Shown in pieces: positions 1 to 11,400 of a stretch of 64,000 bases of DNA. The position numbers were made by a program, and so were the translations under genes. This DNA comes from Xiphydria camelus (Eukaryota > Arthropoda > Insecta > Hymenoptera > Xiphydriidae). The stretch covers positions 2,051,001 through 2,115,000 of the forward strand of contig OY783198.1 of NCBI GenBank assembly GCA_963678675.1. Direction: 5' to 3'. The notes beneath the pieces are model-generated. The model was given only the letters and a program-made list of their open reading frames with translations. It had not been told where the DNA came from and ran no database searches. Numbering within the stretch: position 1 is the first letter of the stretch; the number at the start of each line of letters is the position of its first letter.

Positions 1-267
1 AATATACGATAAGAATACATAAAAAAATATATTGAAGATGAAATATTTACTTCTACATCTATTATCTATATACGTTTCACTCATTAAAATAATTACAAAG
101 TGATTTTTCTCAGGCTTACCGATTCTGACAGAAAAAATACGAATTATATATATCCATTGAAGGATGACACGGAATATTTTTTGTCTCAAAATCATTGAAG
201 ATGTTGAAAGGTATGCAGAGGGGCATAATTTTACAGGGGAGTGGTTACTTTTTTTTTCCTTTCAAAA

Positions 268-693
268 TTAACGCTGGCTGCTTCTGTACTTGATGACAGC
301 CTTGGTCCCCTCCGATATAGCGTATTGGGATAGGTCACCAGGAAGCAGTAATCGCACGGCGGATTGAATTTCCTGTGAGGTTATCGTCGGTTTCTTGCTG
401 TATCGAGCCAGTAAAGAGGCTTCGTTGGCGATTCGTTCGAACATGTCGCTGAGAAAGTTGTCCATGATTTGAATCGCTTGCTTCGATATCCCGGAGTCCG
501 AGTGAATTTGTTTGAGGACCTTTGCATTGAGAGAGGATCAATGTATTTTTTTTTATCCTTTGGCGGAGAGATACGATCGACTAATTCGTACCTTGTAGAC
601 GTAAGTGGCGTACGTCTGCTTCCTGCTTTGGGTCCTGCGCTTTTTCCCCTTAGATTTGTCTATTCCGCGGTAGTAGGGCGATTTTGCAGTCAT
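268..693 (-). CDS. Histone H2B variant, two exons
   Basis: Nucleosome core histone that pairs with H2A. The exons are 693-592 and 519-268, joined across a 72-base intron (GT donor at 591, AG acceptor at 520) in phase 0, giving about 117 residues (canonical H2B is about 123). The join restores the H2B core (YVYK then [12 protein letters not shown]), followed by the [26 protein letters not shown] and EGTKAVIKY blocks. The lysine equivalent to the C-terminal ubiquitination site (AVIK) is kept. The N-terminal tail is basic ([12 protein letters not shown]) but unlike canonical insect H2B. The start is the only in-frame ATG; the frame stays open upstream without another. I see no histone 3' stem-loop in the ~90 bases after the stop. 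Intron plus missing stem-loop suggests a replication-independent, possibly germline, variant. The fold is certain; expression is not. Confidence 0.88.
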
Positions 694-1412
694 TTCTTTG
701 GCACCACTGATAGACGCTATTATTTCGGGAGAAATTTGGATCGGGGGACAAGACGGTGGTGCGATAAAAATCTCACAGAATTTATGGCTCGATGAGATTG
801 TCTTTTACTTTCAGCGACGTGAATGTCATGCCTACGATTTTTGACGATTTACACCAAACGAGTGCCTTTTGTTTCTCTCACCATGACATTGATTTCTCTG
901 GCCCTTCGCTGCTCCTGACTAGCTCACAATGAGCTGAGATTAGGTGATGCGAACTGTTGAAGCTTCGCTCGTAGCTTTGTCAATCTGCATTCGTTTATAG
1001 GTATACCCACGATGCAGCGCAGTTGCAGTGAGAATCGTATGGTGCACAGCCGGTGTATCGAATTTTTTCAAAAATTTGACCTTCGTTATCGTGAGAGAAT
1101 AGGACGGGAAGCGTCATTGATCGAGTTAGCGTTGCGCTTCGATTTCAGCTGAGGGGAGAACACAATAGCAAGGTGACAATCAATAGTTCAAGCCTATTTG
1201 CGTATCGAGTGTACATTTAGTCAGAGTCTGAAGAGGATGTCCATGACCTATGTCGGTTACGAATCGTCGATCGGAGTTTCCGAAGAGTTTCCGGGAATTC
1301 GTCAAATGTGGAATTGGAGGGAGAATTGTAGTTTCTATAAAATCTCGGGAAACGTGGAATATATCGGCAGATAAAGTCAGCACCGTAGGCACTGCATCAT
1401 TCGGCTACCACA
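694..1412. promoter_or_regulatory. Divergent intergenic region between H2B variant and secreted-protein gene
   Basis: The two flanking genes start head-to-head, 719 bases apart. On the plus strand a TATAAAA box lies at 1336-1342, about 70 bases before the ATG at 1413, with an initiator-like TCAG at 1377-1380. The TATA-to-initiator spacing of about 40 bases is slightly long, so the start site is approximate. I found no clear TATA box for the H2B side. Confidence 0.5.
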
Positions 1413-2585
1413 ATGAAGACCACATTCGCCATCCTCGCGCTGTTTTCGGTGGCCGCGGCTCACGGCGCGAGTGTACGACGTAAGTGGATCTATTAACATT
1501 TCGTCCGGCTGCAAATATCGTTATCATCCTGTCGTTTCTCAGTGCGCGAGAAGAAGGACGTCGAGCATTTACTCGATCAGGATGATTCGTCAGAGTCTTC
1601 GAGCGAGCTTTCGTTTGAGCAAGCGGAAAGCACTTTAATAGATCCCAGTATTGTGGAAAATGTCAACGGTGAGCATATATGCGTGTAATCTCGCTCCGTC
1701 GGAATATGTCAAAAATCAAGTCGGAGAGTAATTAACTTTTTTTTATTCTGCGCGCCAACGTGTCAAAATTCTTGTCGAACGAGGCACGGGGATAATCGAC
1801 GGGAAGCTTATCCAGATAATCTAGATAAGCGATCCTCTCACGCGCGCGTTTGGATTATTAATCGCCCGGTAACGACATATTGTTTCTCGTATGACCCCGT
1901 AGAAAGATTATATCTACATATTGTCGTTGGACGGATTTGAAATTATATGTCAAGGTCAAGGTCTCTTCCGTTCGCCTTCGAATTAATAAATCACACTATC
2001 AACGAGCGAAATTAACCCCTTCGAATTTTCTTGAAATATTATTTTGCACTTGTGAATTTTATTGTATATCACGTAAAAAAATAGAGACGAAACAGGGCAA
2101 GCAATTTTATTCGTTCAGAGGAGCTCGACTCAGAATCGATCGAGGGTAGCGAAGATCGTCCGGTCGGAGTGGTGGACAAAAATGTAGGGGCTCAGGCTAC
2201 GAGCGGTGCCAGCGCCGGAAGTCAAGGACTGGGTGGCAGTGAAGCCTATAGTGAGGCCAAAAGTTCTGCCCAAAGTATTGCCGGAAGACGCAAGGGTAAT
2301 CAAATGGTTTATAGTTTAACGAAATGTCCCTAAAGGAAAAAAAAGGGAAGATATATAAATTTCGACTGGCAGTGGATTGTCAAAATATTGCTGTGATTTT
2401 CAGGTTTCGGCGGAGTGCATAGTTCCGCCGGTGCATCGGCCGGTGCACAGGCGTTCGGGGGAAGCTCCCTGGCGAACGCGAAGTCCCAGTCGAATGCTCA
2501 GAGCGGCTATCTCCCGATGAAGGGTGTGTTCAGTTCGGCTCAGGCTTCGTCCTCCGCCACGGCATCGGCCAATGGTAGGAAATAG
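1413..2585 (+). CDS. Small secreted acidic, Ala/Ser/Gly-rich protein, four exons
   Basis: Not recognised as a named family. The exons are 1413-1479, 1543-1668, 2119-2295 and 2404-2585. All three introns are phase 1 with GT/AG ends, giving 183 residues. Residues 1 to about 19 form a signal peptide (MKTTFAILALFSVAAAHGA). Residues ~24-85 are acidic and Ser-rich (DQDDSSESSSELSFEQAES, later EELDSESIEGSEDR). Residues ~86-183 are low complexity in Ala, Ser, Gly and Gln (SAGASAGAQAFGG, SSAQASSSATASANGRK). Basic clusters preceded by Gly occur at the exon 3 end (AGRRKG) and at the C-terminus (NGRK), resembling precursor-processing sites. There are no cysteines. A cuticle, eggshell or silk-like structural protein or a peptide precursor are both possible. 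The gene structure is well supported; the function is unknown. Confidence 0.8.
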
Positions 2586-2657
2586 TATTGCCGAAAGCTC
2601 TGACGATGAATAGTGCATCGGAGTAGAGAGCTCCGCTATAAAATCTAATTGTGCCTC

Positions 2658-2663
2658 AATAAA
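2658..2663 (+). terminator. Polyadenylation signal AATAAA of the secreted-protein gene
   Basis: A canonical AATAAA lies 73 bases after the TAG stop at 2583-2585, which supports ending the gene at exon 4. Confidence 0.7.
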
Positions 2664-2812
2664 TAATCCGATCATATTGTTCGACTTTAATACGTAGTAT
2701 ATGTATGCGCGTGAAATAAGAATTCGATTTTATTGCGATTATACTAGAGGTAGGTATATAATAAATTAATATAATATTTCGTCCTAACTTTTATAATGCT
2801 CGTATTACCTCT

Positions 2813-4441
2813 TTAAATATCTGGAGCTTCCACTGATACCAGATCCTCTTTGATCCTTATTAATTGCCGACTGCAATAACTTTTGGGTTTCGTGACTTCC
2901 TTTGCGTAACAAGCCAGGAATAAATTGACTGCTCCTGTCATGACGTAGGACGCGTAGATCCAATTTTTTGGAAACACTACGATTCCTAGTACTGCGATAA
3001 AAAAAATCATGCGTGACAAATCACGCAATCTTTAGTTTTTATTCATTTATCCATCTTACTGGGACGTTCCTGTGATACGACAGTCAACGCGAGGCTTCTC
3101 AAACCAAATCCTGGTAGGATACAGTGCAAGGCAAATTCTAAAATTGACCCGCGATCGATTATGCAATGAATAGCCAATTGCAGTAGCCATAAGGTATGTC
3201 CAAATATCTCGAAAATCTCTATGGAAGATAAGTAGTTGAAAAGTATTGATGGATAGCATTATAACGAGTAAAAATTAATGAAAAAATTCTTCTATAATTT
3301 ATAGTTTACCTTCTTTGAGTATAGATGCAAGGAGAATCCAATAACAGAAGCAGCTGTAAGTAAGAAAGACGTCTGTTTCGACGATTTTTATTATAGATTT
3401 TTGACTGGTGAACTTTACAAGAAATAATGACGTCATGATAGATACGATCGCATGCAGAAATATGCAGCGAAGTATGTGTTTAATCATCACCAAAATTCGG
3501 CTTGCTCTCCCATGGGAATACTGAAGAAAATCCGATTTTTTATAAATAAGGATCTTCAATGTGATAAGTCAATAAAAGAAAAATCCTACATCAATCTCAA
3601 TATATTTCATTTGTATTTCTTTTACCAACAATTCCGAGGTCAATTCTTCATTGCATATTCGCGCGTGATAAGCAGCAGAGATGCACCAGGACATGAATCT
3701 TATCGTGGGACCTAATGACACTAGATCGATCATTACTGCGGGACCAATCTCCGACTCATTTTCTTCAAGAACTGAAAATAATTGTGTCGACCTCAGGAAA
3801 CTCTTAGAATTAAAAGAACATGTATATAAAATCCGAATTATGTTCAATTTGATAAATTTACTTCCAAAGTAAATTCTTTTATAAGACCGGAACTGAGAGG
3901 GATATTTTTTTTAACCTCACCGTAACCGTGTATCAAGTTCTCCTCGACGACAGACTCCCAGGATAAATTCTGGAGGTCGGACTTTTCAAAATGTAGTAAA
4001 GTAGGTCCCGGACGGACCACGGGATATTTTTCTATAAAATTCACATAGCGCAGTATCGCGATGCTGGCGAAAGTCGACGAGAAAGTAGAGAAAATGACGA
4101 TTCCTGCTACGAATAAATAATCTGAGTTGATCATCGTTAAAACCTGTGCTAAAATCCCCGCGAGAAAAGTTTTTGTATCCGTGCAGTTCTTCCTCGAGAT
4201 CATCTCTTCACTTTTCGATGCGTGTCAACATCGGAATTGCGTACTTGACCAAAAGTGGGATGAAGGTAACCATCACGAATCAGTACACGTCATCAACACT
4301 GACGTGGGTCGATTTTCCGAGGATCTCAACACGATCGTCTTTATTGCTAAATACGTATTTAACAGAGCGTCTAAAAGATACAAATACTCGATTTTGTTTT
4401 CGGTAAATATACGATATTCTACAGTAAATTTTTTTCAACAT
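2813..4441 (-). CDS. Unrecognised multi-pass membrane protein, seven-exon model
   Basis: I do not recognise the family. Model exons: 4441-4289, 4143-3921, 3771-3590, 3520-~3419, 3353-3310, 3218-3060 and 2991-2813, about 345 residues. Most junctions are GT/AG with matching phases. The exon 4-to-5 junction is the weak point: the strong donor at 3418 gives the wrong frame, and a weaker donor six to eight bases further on is needed to keep the hydrophobic frame open. Hydrophobic stretches include YLFVAGIVIFSTFSSTFASI, LRCIFLHAIVSIMTSLFL, YWILLASIL, TLWLLQLAIHCII and WIYASYVMTGAVNLFLACY. The C-terminus is charged (RIKEDLVSVEAPDI). Exon 1 is the least certain, because another frame is also open there. 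A diverged chemoreceptor or other membrane protein is possible, as is a decaying gene. Base composition is more AT-rich than its neighbours. Confidence 0.5.
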
Positions 4442-7400
4442 TTAACATCCATCCGTAGAGATTATCGGAAGTAAGTCGATAACACAGACGAATTGATCTT
4501 ATCTTCATATAAATCTTTAAATAAATACTCCAACAAGGGCGACAGTAGTTGATCACGTTGTCGCGTTCCTTTGGCTCTTTCTCTGGTGCGAAGTGATCGT
4601 GAGTGCAGATTCGGTGTCGGTTGACGAGAACGAGCGAATTCGACGGGGAATTGCGAGATCGAAAAAAATCGACGTAGAATTTAATTGCGATACCAAGTAG
4701 GTACTGATAAAGTGCGAAAATAATAGTTTACCCGTCGCGACGAACGAACGCACCTTCGTTTCTGCTCGATTGCAGTTCCATTCTAGTCGCGTAAGAAGGA
4801 GAAGCGATTCGCAAATTCCCCATCGCGATATTCGCTCTCTCCGCGCGTTAAGGGGAAAAATAGATTTACAGCTGTGGGGTTGGAACGATAAATTCCACCC
4901 GGAACAGGTTCGTCGTAGACATCTTAGAAAATACAGGCTATTTACATAGATACTCTAACATCAACTGTGTTAACAACATATAAATATTTATAAATTTCTT
5001 CGTAACATTCATAAGAATTATATATGTATGTATGTATATGTATAAATATATCGGGCGTCTGCGAGCATAGACCACCCTTTGGCGGGTTTGCCTGCATTCA
5101 GGGGTGGCTGAGCGCCCTGGAGCGTATACGTACACTCGCGGCACATTCCGATATACGTCAGTGATTCTTTATACGCGCCAGCAAGGACACACATCTACAT
5201 CCCGATGATACGGGTGATAGTGGACGTGTCGATTAGTCTCAGCACAGAACCCAAAAGCGTCGATTTGTACTATTTTCGTAAAAATGAAAAAAAAAAAAGT
5301 CCGTTTAGAAGAAAACTCGAAGACGCATCTCGAACGAGCGGGCGATCGAAATTTTGCGACTTCTCCTTCAAAAGATATACTTATCTCAAATAGATTCCTC
5401 GGGGCGAGATGTCGATAAATCTGAATTTTTGTATTTTCGCAAAGGAAATTCTCCCGAACGGGTCGGGAGGACCGTCGTAGTTGTCCCTTAATTGAGAATT
5501 CAGGAAATCCCGTGTGTAAACCCATACGATGCATGGCTATATGGAATTGCGAGCATTCAGCACACGTCCCTGTCACGCGCGTCACGCTCTAACGATCGTT
5601 ATCTAGATTTTTCGATGGTGTTATGGACCAGTGAAGACGGGAGGCGCCTGGAGTCGCGCTCGCATCGGATTACGCGATTGTTTTAAAAATTCCCTTCGCT
5701 AACATGCATGGACGAACGCTTCGCTAATTGTCGTCCCAGCTAATAAGTGACACGTAGACTCTACAACGTCGCTACCTTAAGCACCGTGACCCGCGACACC
5801 GTCGTTTTATTGCTCGTCCCGAAATGGAATCGACCGATCCGATTTCGACGGAAGTTCTCGGTCGGTGATCAGTGATCACGTATAGATGGTTGATTGTCCG
5901 GATGATTACAGCCGGTAGAGTCTCTCAAACCATGTAGAGTGGCAAAAAAAATGAGAGATTCGCCTAATTTCTTTTCAAACTAAATTTCAATCGCAAATTA
6001 GTTTCGATATTTCTCCGCTGTCGCGATCCGCGATGCGAGGATAATTTGAAGGACTCTACCGTATGTCCACGATCACATTGGCATGCGATACGGTGCGCGT
6101 TGTCGAGGAATTTTGCAAGTATCGCGTCACATATAATCGTCGATTACAGACACCACGAAGATATACACGGAACCACACGAATTTAGGCCGTTAGAAAAAG
6201 GTATTTACATGCTTCGCGCGTACGGGGAACAATAGTTATGTCTTTCTCTGCGAGCGGGAAGGAGTCGCGGTCGACTCGCTCCTCGCTTCAATTGCACGTA
6301 GGATCTGACGTAATAATACTGTGGTAATCGTAACTACATGTAGTAGAGCATATGTATATATAACATCATCCTATGATTTTTGAGATCACAAACACAGGGG
6401 CCGTCCCGCAGCGCCCAACGCGTGTGTGTTGTCCGGATTTAATTACATCTCTGTCGATAAAACGTCGCGTCGCTCAATCTCGATTGCAACGTTATACCGC
6501 CTCAGCGCCGAGGGCTATACATCTGCGACAAAGCTTAACGGTATGGGATTAAACACTCTCTTCTACTGGTAGTCGAGGGAGGTAGTTTGGCATTGTAAAT
6601 ATGACGTGTGATATCTCGCGGAAATTTGGACGATCCCGCCGGAATATATGAAATATAGGTTTCTGAAAGGGGAGTAGGTATACAACGTCATTTGTGGGCT
6701 GAACTATCAACGCGCGTAAAATATTTGGAATCTCGCCTCCTTCGCCGATCTACGAATTCAAATCGACTCTGCAGTCGATCCTCACGACGAATCGGGCTTC
6801 GACGAATTTCATTCCCGCCGTGTCAACAGGAAAACGCGAGAAATTCGCTTCTCGGTTCCAGAAATACCCCGAGCACCCATCTCGTTATAAAATATAAATC
6901 GTAATACGATCGTTTTTTTCTCGCCCTATCATCCTCGCACGCGGTAAGAGGGAGAGGAGCGAGCGCCGTGCGCGCTATTCCTATTCCTAAGTCTACTTCT
7001 ACTGTGACTACCGTTTCTTTTTTTTTGATATTCGTACCCTGAAAGAGAACCAGCGCGTATACACGGGCGCGGGAGGCGTCCAAGCTGTATCGGAAGCGCC
7101 TGGGATTAACACACGAGTCGGCACTTTGTTGCGTCGGAAAGGGAAGCTCGCGGATTTCGATATTCGGTGAAGGGGCGGGGGAGGGGATTGTCTGAGTGGA
7201 TTCGGGTAGGCGGAAAGATAAGGGAACGCGCGGCGAGCGAGCGACGAAGCCCCCTATATGGTCGGTGTAACCAAATAACTCGAACCGACGGGAAAAATCA
7301 ATATTGCTGCTTTTTCTACGCGTACGCGTAAGACGGATCTGACCAGAGCTTGTACACGATTTACCGAGTATCGGATGGATTGCGCAGATATACAATGTAT

Positions 7401-7636
7401 TTTGGCGAAGGGACCGCGATGATCTCGAAACGGGAAGCAAGCGATATCGAGTCGTACCGAACGACCGTACCGACGGCTCGTAACCGACAGCGGCGCGCTC
7501 GAGATTTCCCACCTCGACAGCCGGCAAATCTAATTTCACGCAGGGAGCTGGATGTACGGATCGAGGATACGCGTGCCTACTCGGATGTACCTGCAGATTC
7601 GAGCGAGCCCATCGGAAAGTCAGGCAGGAAGTGTCC
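4442..7636. other. Noncoding stretch downstream of Gyc32E; probable 3' UTR plus intergenic
   Basis: No reading frame here has convincing coding character. On the minus strand, the part nearest 7636 should hold the Gyc32E 3' UTR. A minus-strand AATAAA (TTTATT on plus at about 5806-5811) is a candidate polyadenylation signal, which would imply a 3' UTR of about 1.8 kb. A small GC-rich structured segment lies at 5053-5117. The rest shows nothing I can name. Confidence 0.4.
5053..5117. other. Short GC-rich segment able to form nested stems
   Basis: GGGCG at 5053-5057 can pair with CGCCC at 5113-5117, and CCACCC at 5072-5077 with GGGTGG at 5102-5107. An inner GGC/GCC lies at 5081-5083 and 5090-5092. 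It sits in AT-rich surroundings. It may be an RNA structure or chance; no RNA family is recognised. Confidence 0.25.
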
Positions 7637-8441
7637 CTAATGCAGGGACAAGGACTCCACGGAGAGCGACATGGAAGCTGCGTGACGATAACCCTGAGGA
7701 CCCGGCGTCGACGGTACCTCCTCGATCCTCTCCAAGTCGTTCGCCGCCCCGGCGCTGTTCTGCTTGTAGAGCCGCGGAGGATTCGTCCTCTGCAGGCCCT
7801 GCTGATCCGCGACGATCGAGGTGGGCTCGTCGGCGCGGTCCAGGCTGAATTGTCTCTTCAGCAATCGGCAACCGGCCCCACCGCCGCCGCTCTTACCGTA
7901 ATGCTCGCTCGGCGAGAGGCACCGATAGTGATTGTAAGGAGTACTGAGGTCGTCCTCGTCGATGACGCCGACCCTCCGGTGTCTGCGGAAGGCGGAGCCC
8001 GGCATCGACGTCAGCGAACTCGTGGAGGCCCCCAGCAACGCGGCGGCCACTTCCGTGGCGGAGACCGGAGTGCCCAGAGAGAGCTGAGTGTCTCCGGAGG
8101 TGCTCTTCGTCACCGTTGCGCTGTTATTGTACTCGGGGGTCTTGACGATGTCGCGCAGGATCTCGACGGCCGTGTCGCCGGACTTCAGGGAGAAGCTGCC
8201 CTGAGAGTGATGTTTGTCGTCGTGCACCGACACCGGCACCCGCTTCGTGGTCGAGTTTTGGTGGTGGTCCAGCGTCTTACCGGCGGACGGAGAGGCGTGG
8301 CCGCCCGAGGCGTTGACCGACGAACTGCACTCGCCGGAACTGTTGTCCTCCGAACCCGGTACCGGAAGCGGCGCCGGAGCGCTGAATTCGGGATCCTCGT
8401 TGCTCGCGACGCCGGTGCCGATGATGAGGCTTTCCTCGAGT
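7637..8441 (-). CDS. Gyc32E: Gyc32E last exon: cytoplasmic C-terminal tail
   Basis: The exon encodes 267 residues of Ser/Thr/Gly-rich tail after the cyclase domain, ending in TAG at 7639-7637. Islands that look conserved are [55 protein letters not shown] and VPSTPG. RRHRR and KRQFSLD resemble basophilic kinase sites, and RCLSPSE and VPSTPG are proline-directed. The acceptor (gttaag at 8442-8447) has a poor pyrimidine tract, but the reading frame and motifs support it. Confidence 0.85.
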
Positions 8442-11400
8442 CTTAACACAGCGTTTCGCGATGGTAGAAGCGACGACGATCAAGGGACGTTAATTAATTG
8501 CGAGCGATCGCGCGTTGTTTAACGGTATCGCGGGCTATTGCTACATGCTGACGTGTTATGACATTAATATGACAACCGATCAGAGATCTAGGGACATACT
8601 TTACTTACCCATGGTTCTCCCTGGCGAAGCGGCAATGCGATAAACCAAAATCATTAGGAGCCTGAAAGACGAATCCGACGGTGCAGCGAGAGACAATCGC
8701 GAGGGAAACAGATTTTTCGGAGCGAATCGAAATAGCCTTTCTCTTTCGAGCGAATCCCTCGTCGCAAGGGCGCTAATTCCGAACGCGTCGACGCGCACTC
8801 TCCGCGGAAGTCAACCGACCCGCGAGAGAAGCCGTCGTGCCAAGAGAGGCTTCCGAGTTACATCCGATCACCATCCGAGCGAAAGAGCGCTCACTCACCC
8901 AAGCGAAGGAGGCGTCGGCAGCTCTTTGTCGAAGCCCTGCTTTCCCAGAAGCCAATAGGTGGGCATCTTCCCTTTGCCCTTCACGTCGGTCCTCCCACGG
9001 TACTCGATGTGATACCCGCCGACCTGCATCAATCGATCCCTCGTCGCTTGGCTGAGGTGGATGCGCCACGGCGCCCCCGTCGACTCCATCCTCGATGCCG
9101 TGTTCACCGTGTCCCCGAAGAGGCAGTATCGCGGCATGGTCAGACCGACCACACCGGCGCAACAGGGACCTGTCGAAGGGAATGCAAACGACGTGGTCAA
9201 ATATTGACGCGCGTCGACGGAGGGTTCATTCCGTGGCTTCGGATTGAAAGCGATTCCGTTTCATTCCTCGCGCACGCAACGGGACGATCTTCTCGCGTTT
9301 ACTCGTCACGCGTTTCGCCCTCGACTTCGAGGAATTACATCACGGGAGGGTTCGCCGCACCCCGAGATAAACTTTTACTCCACGTGGCGACACGAAGTTC
9401 CACCGATACTTTTTCCCGCTTCTTTATCAGAGCGCGTGTCGCAATTTCCGGGACCTTTGGAGGCTCGGAGATCGAACGGAGTTCTTTACCTTTAAAACTT
9501 GGCGTTTCCAAGGACTCGAAAAGTCATTTCACTCACCCGTGTGCAGTCCTATCCTCAGTCGCAGCTGGGTCTTCGGCAGGTGGCGCAATTTGAACTTTCC
9601 ACTTTGATGGAGCAAGTCCAGCGCCATCGTGGCTATTTGAGAAGCGTGATCCGGAATTCTGACCGGACATCCGCCCACCACCATGTACGCGTCGCCTATC
9701 GTTTCCACCTGAACGGAGCGAGCGGGACGGAATCGCGGAGGGATCGGATGAATATCGTGACGCGTCGTTGACGGAAATTTACTCGGCTTGTGCCCACCTT
9801 GTAAACCGTGTAGGCGTTGATGGTGGCGTCGAAGCAGGTGTAGAGGTCGTTGAGGAGGTCCACGACTTGGAACGGCGTGGAGTAGGCAGAGATCGTCGTG
9901 AAGCCGACGATGTCGGAGAAGTAGATGGTGACTTCGCGGAATTCCTCGGGGTCCACCGGCATTCCCAACTTCAGCTTCTCCGCGACGGAGCTGAGCGACG
10001 ATAGAGTTGAAATTAGGATTTAACTCGGTCGACTGAATCACAAGAGCTGGAAAATGTTTTTTCCATCGCTCGAAAGACATTCGTCGAATCCGAGTCGCAA
10101 TGGCCAGGTGACGACTCCGCGACGGGAAAATAAAGGAAAACTCTTTTCCATTCCGACTCGGTCAGAGATCAGCGAGCGGAACTGCCGTTTATGGGGAAGT
10201 ATATAAACGCCGAAAGAGNNNNNNNNNNNNNNNNNNNNNNNNNNNNNNNNNNNNNNNNNNNNNNNNNNNNNNNNNNNNNNNNNNNNNNNNNNNNNNNNNN
10301 NNNNNNNNNNNNNNNNNNNNNNNNNNNNNNNNNNNNNNNNNNNNNNNNNNNNNNNNNNNNNNNNNNNNNNNNNNNNNNNNNNNNNNNNNNNNNNNNNNNN
10401 NNNNNNNNNNNNNNNNNNTTGCCGCGCGATAAGTCGGCGAGTACAAAGGCGACTCGCGCCGTTCTCGCCGCGGTGAAAGCGTCGCGCGAAGTGGTGCGAG
10501 ACGTTTTTGACGTAAGCGGGGGAAGGGGTGGGACGACCGGGGGCGAAGCGACAGCGACGGTGGTGGAGACGACGGCGGCGAGTGTACCGCGCGTTTATAC
10601 GGCCGGAGTCCGTTATCGAATAGTGCGGCAGGAGAGGGGTAGGAAATTGATATCGAGGCGTCTTCTTCTCGCCGTGACGAGATCAGATGCGAGTAGGAGG
10701 TCAATAACAGCGTTTCCGCTTCTCACCTTCCGTGGTTCAGTTTCTTGAAGAGATCGTGAACGGAGTTGAAGTCCGGTCGCATGTCCGCCGCTTCCGCCCA
10801 GCACTGACGCATGATGTTGATGGCCTCCGGCGGGGCCGCGCCTTTACTGACGGACGGCCTTATCAGCGGCGGAGGCCTCTTCACCTTTTCTATTATGTCT
10901 GCGAGACCCAAAGAGTGCAGTTTTATCTCAATGCAATTTTCAACGCGTTTCGCCAGCACTGCCGGAACTCGATGGAAAATTTATCCGTGGCGAACGAAAA
11001 ATTGATTCGCGGTCGAACGGGAATTCATTTTGGGAAGACGCATCATTTATTTCGAACGCGAGTGCGGTGGAAAATGCGTCCGCCCCCTGAAATAATTTCC
11101 GTTCCGTATAAATAAACATTCGATTTACCGCCAGTCAATTTCCGCGTGTAGATTCGCGTATGAATAACTGATCGGATCGGAATATTCGATTACAGCGTAC
11201 GAAATGATCTCTAACTGCGAACGCGCGCCGGTCGTGATTAAACGACGAAGGTTTTAGCGAATTTGTAGCGAAATTAATAACGGATTCGCGAACGAATTAT
11301 TGCCGTGTGTGTGTGTGTGTGTGTGGGTTAACACGGGAAGGAATAGCGTCGGGTTATCGTCGACTTAGTTTCCACTTTACGGTGGCCGCTTCCAGCGAAG

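Noticed and set aside
3452..3872. Plus-strand frames over the membrane-protein gene
   Set aside because: They lack splice-site support and protein-like composition; the minus-strand exons join in phase.
7631..8446. 271-codon plus-strand frame
   Set aside because: It is the antisense shadow of the Gyc32E tail exon, which has recognisable family motifs on the minus strand.
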